The notes beneath the pieces are model-generated. The model ran no database searches. It saw nothing but the letters and a program-made list of their open reading frames with translations, and was not told where the DNA came from. From NCBI GenBank assembly GCA_955652845.1, contig CATPBY010000081.1, positions 1 through 15,969 of the forward strand: a stretch of DNA of 15,969 nt. Reading direction: 5' to 3'. How positions within the stretch are numbered: position 1 is the first letter of the stretch; the number at the start of each line of letters is the position of its first letter. Of the stretch, positions 14,318-15,969 are shown one piece after another. The position numbers were made by a program, and so were the translations under genes. The stretch comes from an uncultured Terriglobales bacterium (lineage in GTDB: Bacteria > Acidobacteriota > Terriglobia > Terriglobales > Acidobacteriaceae).

Positions 14318-14991
14318 TGTGGGGGAGTCCCCTTCGAAAATATTTTCGCATCCGGCCGCCGGATGTAATTGGCTTCCAACGCTTCCGGCAAAACCGTCTC
14401 TCCCGCCAAAACTCTTGTCCATCCGCGGCGCGCGACAGCGTCGCTCGCTGGCCGCGCGGTCTGTTTCACAGTCAGCCCTGCCTCCCGGGCGATTTCGGCA
14501 AGGTTAAGATCGGGAGTGACGATCCGAGATCCCCGAACCGCGCCCAGGAATTCCTCCCGCGTCAACAAGTGCTCCCCCAAGCTTATCGTTGATTCCTGGA
14601 CGTCATATTCGCCTACATACACTTCGTTTCGCCCCGCATCGAGCGCCGCAACTACCCTTCCTCGCATGCTGCTCTCAATTGCAATAGCCTCCAGCAGCGA
14701 AACACATGCGATCGGTTTTTCCAAAGCTTCAGCCAGACCCTTTACCGCTGCTAAACCCACGCGTAGTCCGGTGAAGGACCCTGGGCCCGAGACTACAGCG
14801 AATCCATCGAGGTCGTCTTTCCCAAGCTTATGGTGCGCTAGCAGGGACGAAATTTGAGGCACAAGCTGGGCGGAAAATGTCCCTCCGACAAGAGGCACTA
14901 CTTCAAGCACGTTGCACCCACCCCCCGGTCCGCAGCGGGCCAGGCAGATACTGCCCTGCTTGCCCGAAGTGTCGATCGCCAGAAGATGCAT
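14314..14991 (-). CDS. tsaB: tRNA t6A biosynthesis protein TsaB
   Basis: TsaB is the dimerising partner of TsaD in the threonylcarbamoyl transfer that forms t6A37 in ANN-decoding tRNAs. The 225-residue ASKHA-fold protein begins MHLLAIDTSGKQGSICL and has the hallmark SGPGSFTGLRVG (68-79), followed by KGLAEAL and ALDAGRNEVYVGEYD (116-130, the family's DARxxxVY region). The length is normal. It is coupled to rimI by a 4-bp overlap. tsaD and tsaE are not in the window. ATG 14991 starts 62 bases after the stop of the MeaB-epimerase gene. Confidence 0.94.
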   Translation of the reverse strand: MHLLAIDTSGKQGSICLARCGPGGGCNVLEVVPLVGGTFSAQLVPQISSLLAHHKLGKDDLDGFAVVSGPGSFTGLRVGLAAVKGLAEALEKPIACVSLLEAIAIESSMRGRVVAALDAGRNEVYVGEYDVQESTISLGEHLLTREEFLGAVRGSRIVTPDLNLAEIAREAGLTVKQTARPASDAVARRGWTRVLAGETVLPEALEANYIRRPDAKIFSKGTPPQ

Positions 14992-15033
14992 GTGCGATGA
15001 GAAGCTGCTGTGTTTTATCCGTGATGATGTGCG

Positions 15034-15050
15034 AAAAACCCCGGCGGGTT
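15034..15050 (-). terminator. Possible terminator after the MeaB-epimerase gene
   Basis: Three bases after the stop codon, the minus strand reads AACCC-GCCG-GGGTT followed by TTT. This gives five pairs with a 4-base loop and a short T-run. It could separate the propionate-pathway gene from tsaB, but the stem and tail are short. Confidence 0.35.
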
Positions 15051-15053
15051 GAA

Positions 15054-15969
15054 TTATTGCTTGCCCTCCACCAGTTCCAGTAGCACGCCTCCGGCACTCG
15101 AAGGATGCACAAACACGTAGCGATGCCCGCCGGCGCCGGTTTTTATTTCACTTGAAACCAGCCTCACACCATCATTCTTCAAACGCTCAATCACGCCCGC
15201 CAGATCCGGAACCCGAAGTGAAATATGGTGCAATCCCTCGCCTCGCTTCTGTATGAATTTTGCAATCACCGAGTTTTCGGAAGTGGCTTCGAGCAGCTCG
15301 AGCCGGCTTTGGCCTATGGGAACCATCACCACCCGCACCTGTTCGCCTTCCACTGGTTCTTCAGGCGAAACGTTTAACCCCAACTTCTGGTAGATCCCCC
15401 TGGCGATGGCCAGTGACTCTACCGCAATCCCAAGATGATCGAGGGTGACCGCTGGCGTTGCCCCTGCCTGCCCCGGTTTTCCGGTTATCTCTTCGACCAA
15501 TGTGTAGGGATCCCGTTTGTGTTCAGCTATCTCTAATGCATATCGTGATAATTTTTCGTCGCTGATCCGCTCGCGCGCGTTCTCCAGGAGAGCCTCCCGC
15601 AGCATTTCTACCAGACGATCCTCCCAATTCTGAACTTTGTGCTTGAGCGCCAGATTTTCGTCTTTCAGATATTTTTCGTAAACTTCGATTGCCTCGGCCA
15701 GTTCGGCAACGCCCGCGCCATCGCTCGCAACCGTCTTCACGATGGGAGGTGTCCAGCTGTCGCTGCGCACCGCCAGCGACTGTAGCGCGCGTATTTCGCG
15801 CTCCACACGTTCCGCCCCGTCGCGGTCGCTTTTGTTGATCACGAAGATGTCTGCGATCTCCATGATGCCTGCCTTGATGGTCTGTACGTCGTCGCCCATG
15901 CCGGGGACCAAAATCACCACAGTGATATCTGCCAGACGCACAATGTCGACTTCATCCTGACCGACGCCA
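15054..15969 (-). CDS. MeaB GTPase C-terminal part fused to methylmalonyl-CoA epimerase (5' end beyond window)
   Basis: The frame is open to the right edge; the outermost codons read GVGQDEVDIVRLADIT, a MeaB/ArgK hallmark, so the GTPase N-terminus lies outside. Numbering from the GTG at 15941, the MeaB part shows PGMGDDVQ (13-20), NKSD (36-39, base-recognition motif) and a helical arm (about 90-145). After a short linker (GKPGQAGATP, 154-163) a complete vicinal-oxygen-chelate domain of about 130 residues follows. Its metal-ligand candidates are His169 (LDHLGIAV), Glu215 (RLELLE), the LHHIS histidines at 238-239, and Glu289 (LLELVE), as in methylmalonyl-CoA epimerase. MeaB protects and loads B12-dependent methylmalonyl-CoA mutase; the epimerase interconverts (S)- and (R)-methylmalonyl-CoA, so the fusion joins two steps of one pathway. 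There is no stop between the parts. The mutase gene is probably upstream (inference). Confidence 0.9.
   Translation of the reverse strand, partial: GVGQDEVDIVRLADITVVILVPGMGDDVQTIKAGIMEIADIFVINKSDRDGAERVEREIRALQSLAVRSDSWTPPIVKTVASDGAGVAELAEAIEVYEKYLKDENLALKHKVQNWEDRLVEMLREALLENARERISDEKLSRYALEIAEHKRDPYTLVEEITGKPGQAGATPAVTLDHLGIAVESLAIARGIYQKLGLNVSPEEPVEGEQVRVVMVPIGQSRLELLEATSENSVIAKFIQKRGEGLHHISLRVPDLAGVIERLKNDGVRLVSSEIKTGAGGHRYVFVHPSSAGGVLLELVEGKQ

Noticed and set aside
14318..14422. Longer rimI start at ATG 14422
   Set aside because: It overlaps tsaB by 109 bp and adds residues that are an out-of-frame reading of tsaB; GTG 14317 overlaps the tsaB stop by 4 bp and fits the family.

Overview
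The window is a dense, housekeeping-type stretch of a Gram-negative (diderm) bacterial chromosome. LptE, an outer-membrane LPS-assembly lipoprotein, implies an outer membrane. The mixture of NtrY/NtrX-type regulators, an RsbW-like anti-sigma ATPase, a short-form phosphatidylserine decarboxylase and a MeaB/methylmalonyl-CoA epimerase fusion is not the usual proteobacterial arrangement. My best guess is Acidobacteriota (Terriglobia-like). This is inference from gene content and protein flavour, not proven by a marker. I see no mobile element, CRISPR array, tRNA or rRNA.

Layout. Positions 1-286 are a leader region, followed on the plus strand by an NtrY-type membrane histidine kinase (287-2536) and an overlapping NtrX-type AAA+ response regulator (2529-3884). 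Everything from 3907 to the right edge is on the minus strand except rpsT. In minus-strand transcription order the genes are: a MeaB GTPase fused to methylmalonyl-CoA epimerase (cut by the right edge); tsaB and rimI (4-bp overlap); a DUF465/YdcH-like small protein; a tight run psd-pssA-(USG-1-like ASADH pseudoenzyme)-lptE-holA in which each junction overlaps by 1 or 4 bp; then phoH, ybeY, a CorC/TlyC-like CBS protein, era and an RsbW-like ATPase. rpsT (8688-8951, plus) lies between phoH (divergent) and holA (convergent).

How the genes work together. psd and pssA make phosphatidylethanolamine from CDP-diacylglycerol and serine. lptE serves LPS export, so the psd operon is largely an envelope operon with the clamp-loader subunit gene holA at its end. 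phoH, ybeY and era form the widely conserved rRNA-maturation/ribosome-quality neighbourhood, and rpsT adds a ribosomal protein. tsaB and rimI pair tRNA t6A synthesis with protein N-terminal acetylation. The MeaB-epimerase fusion belongs to the B12-dependent methylmalonyl-CoA pathway.

The most unusual points are: the NtrX-like regulator has a degenerate Walker A (GESGTVKE) and lacks the sigma-54-contact GAFTGA loop (GAFPLA instead); the ASADH-family protein in the lipid/LPS operon has lost its catalytic cysteine and resembles USG-1; MeaB and methylmalonyl-CoA epimerase are one open reading frame; and the psd operon appears to start from a TATAAT box so close to the ATG that its mRNA may be almost leaderless.
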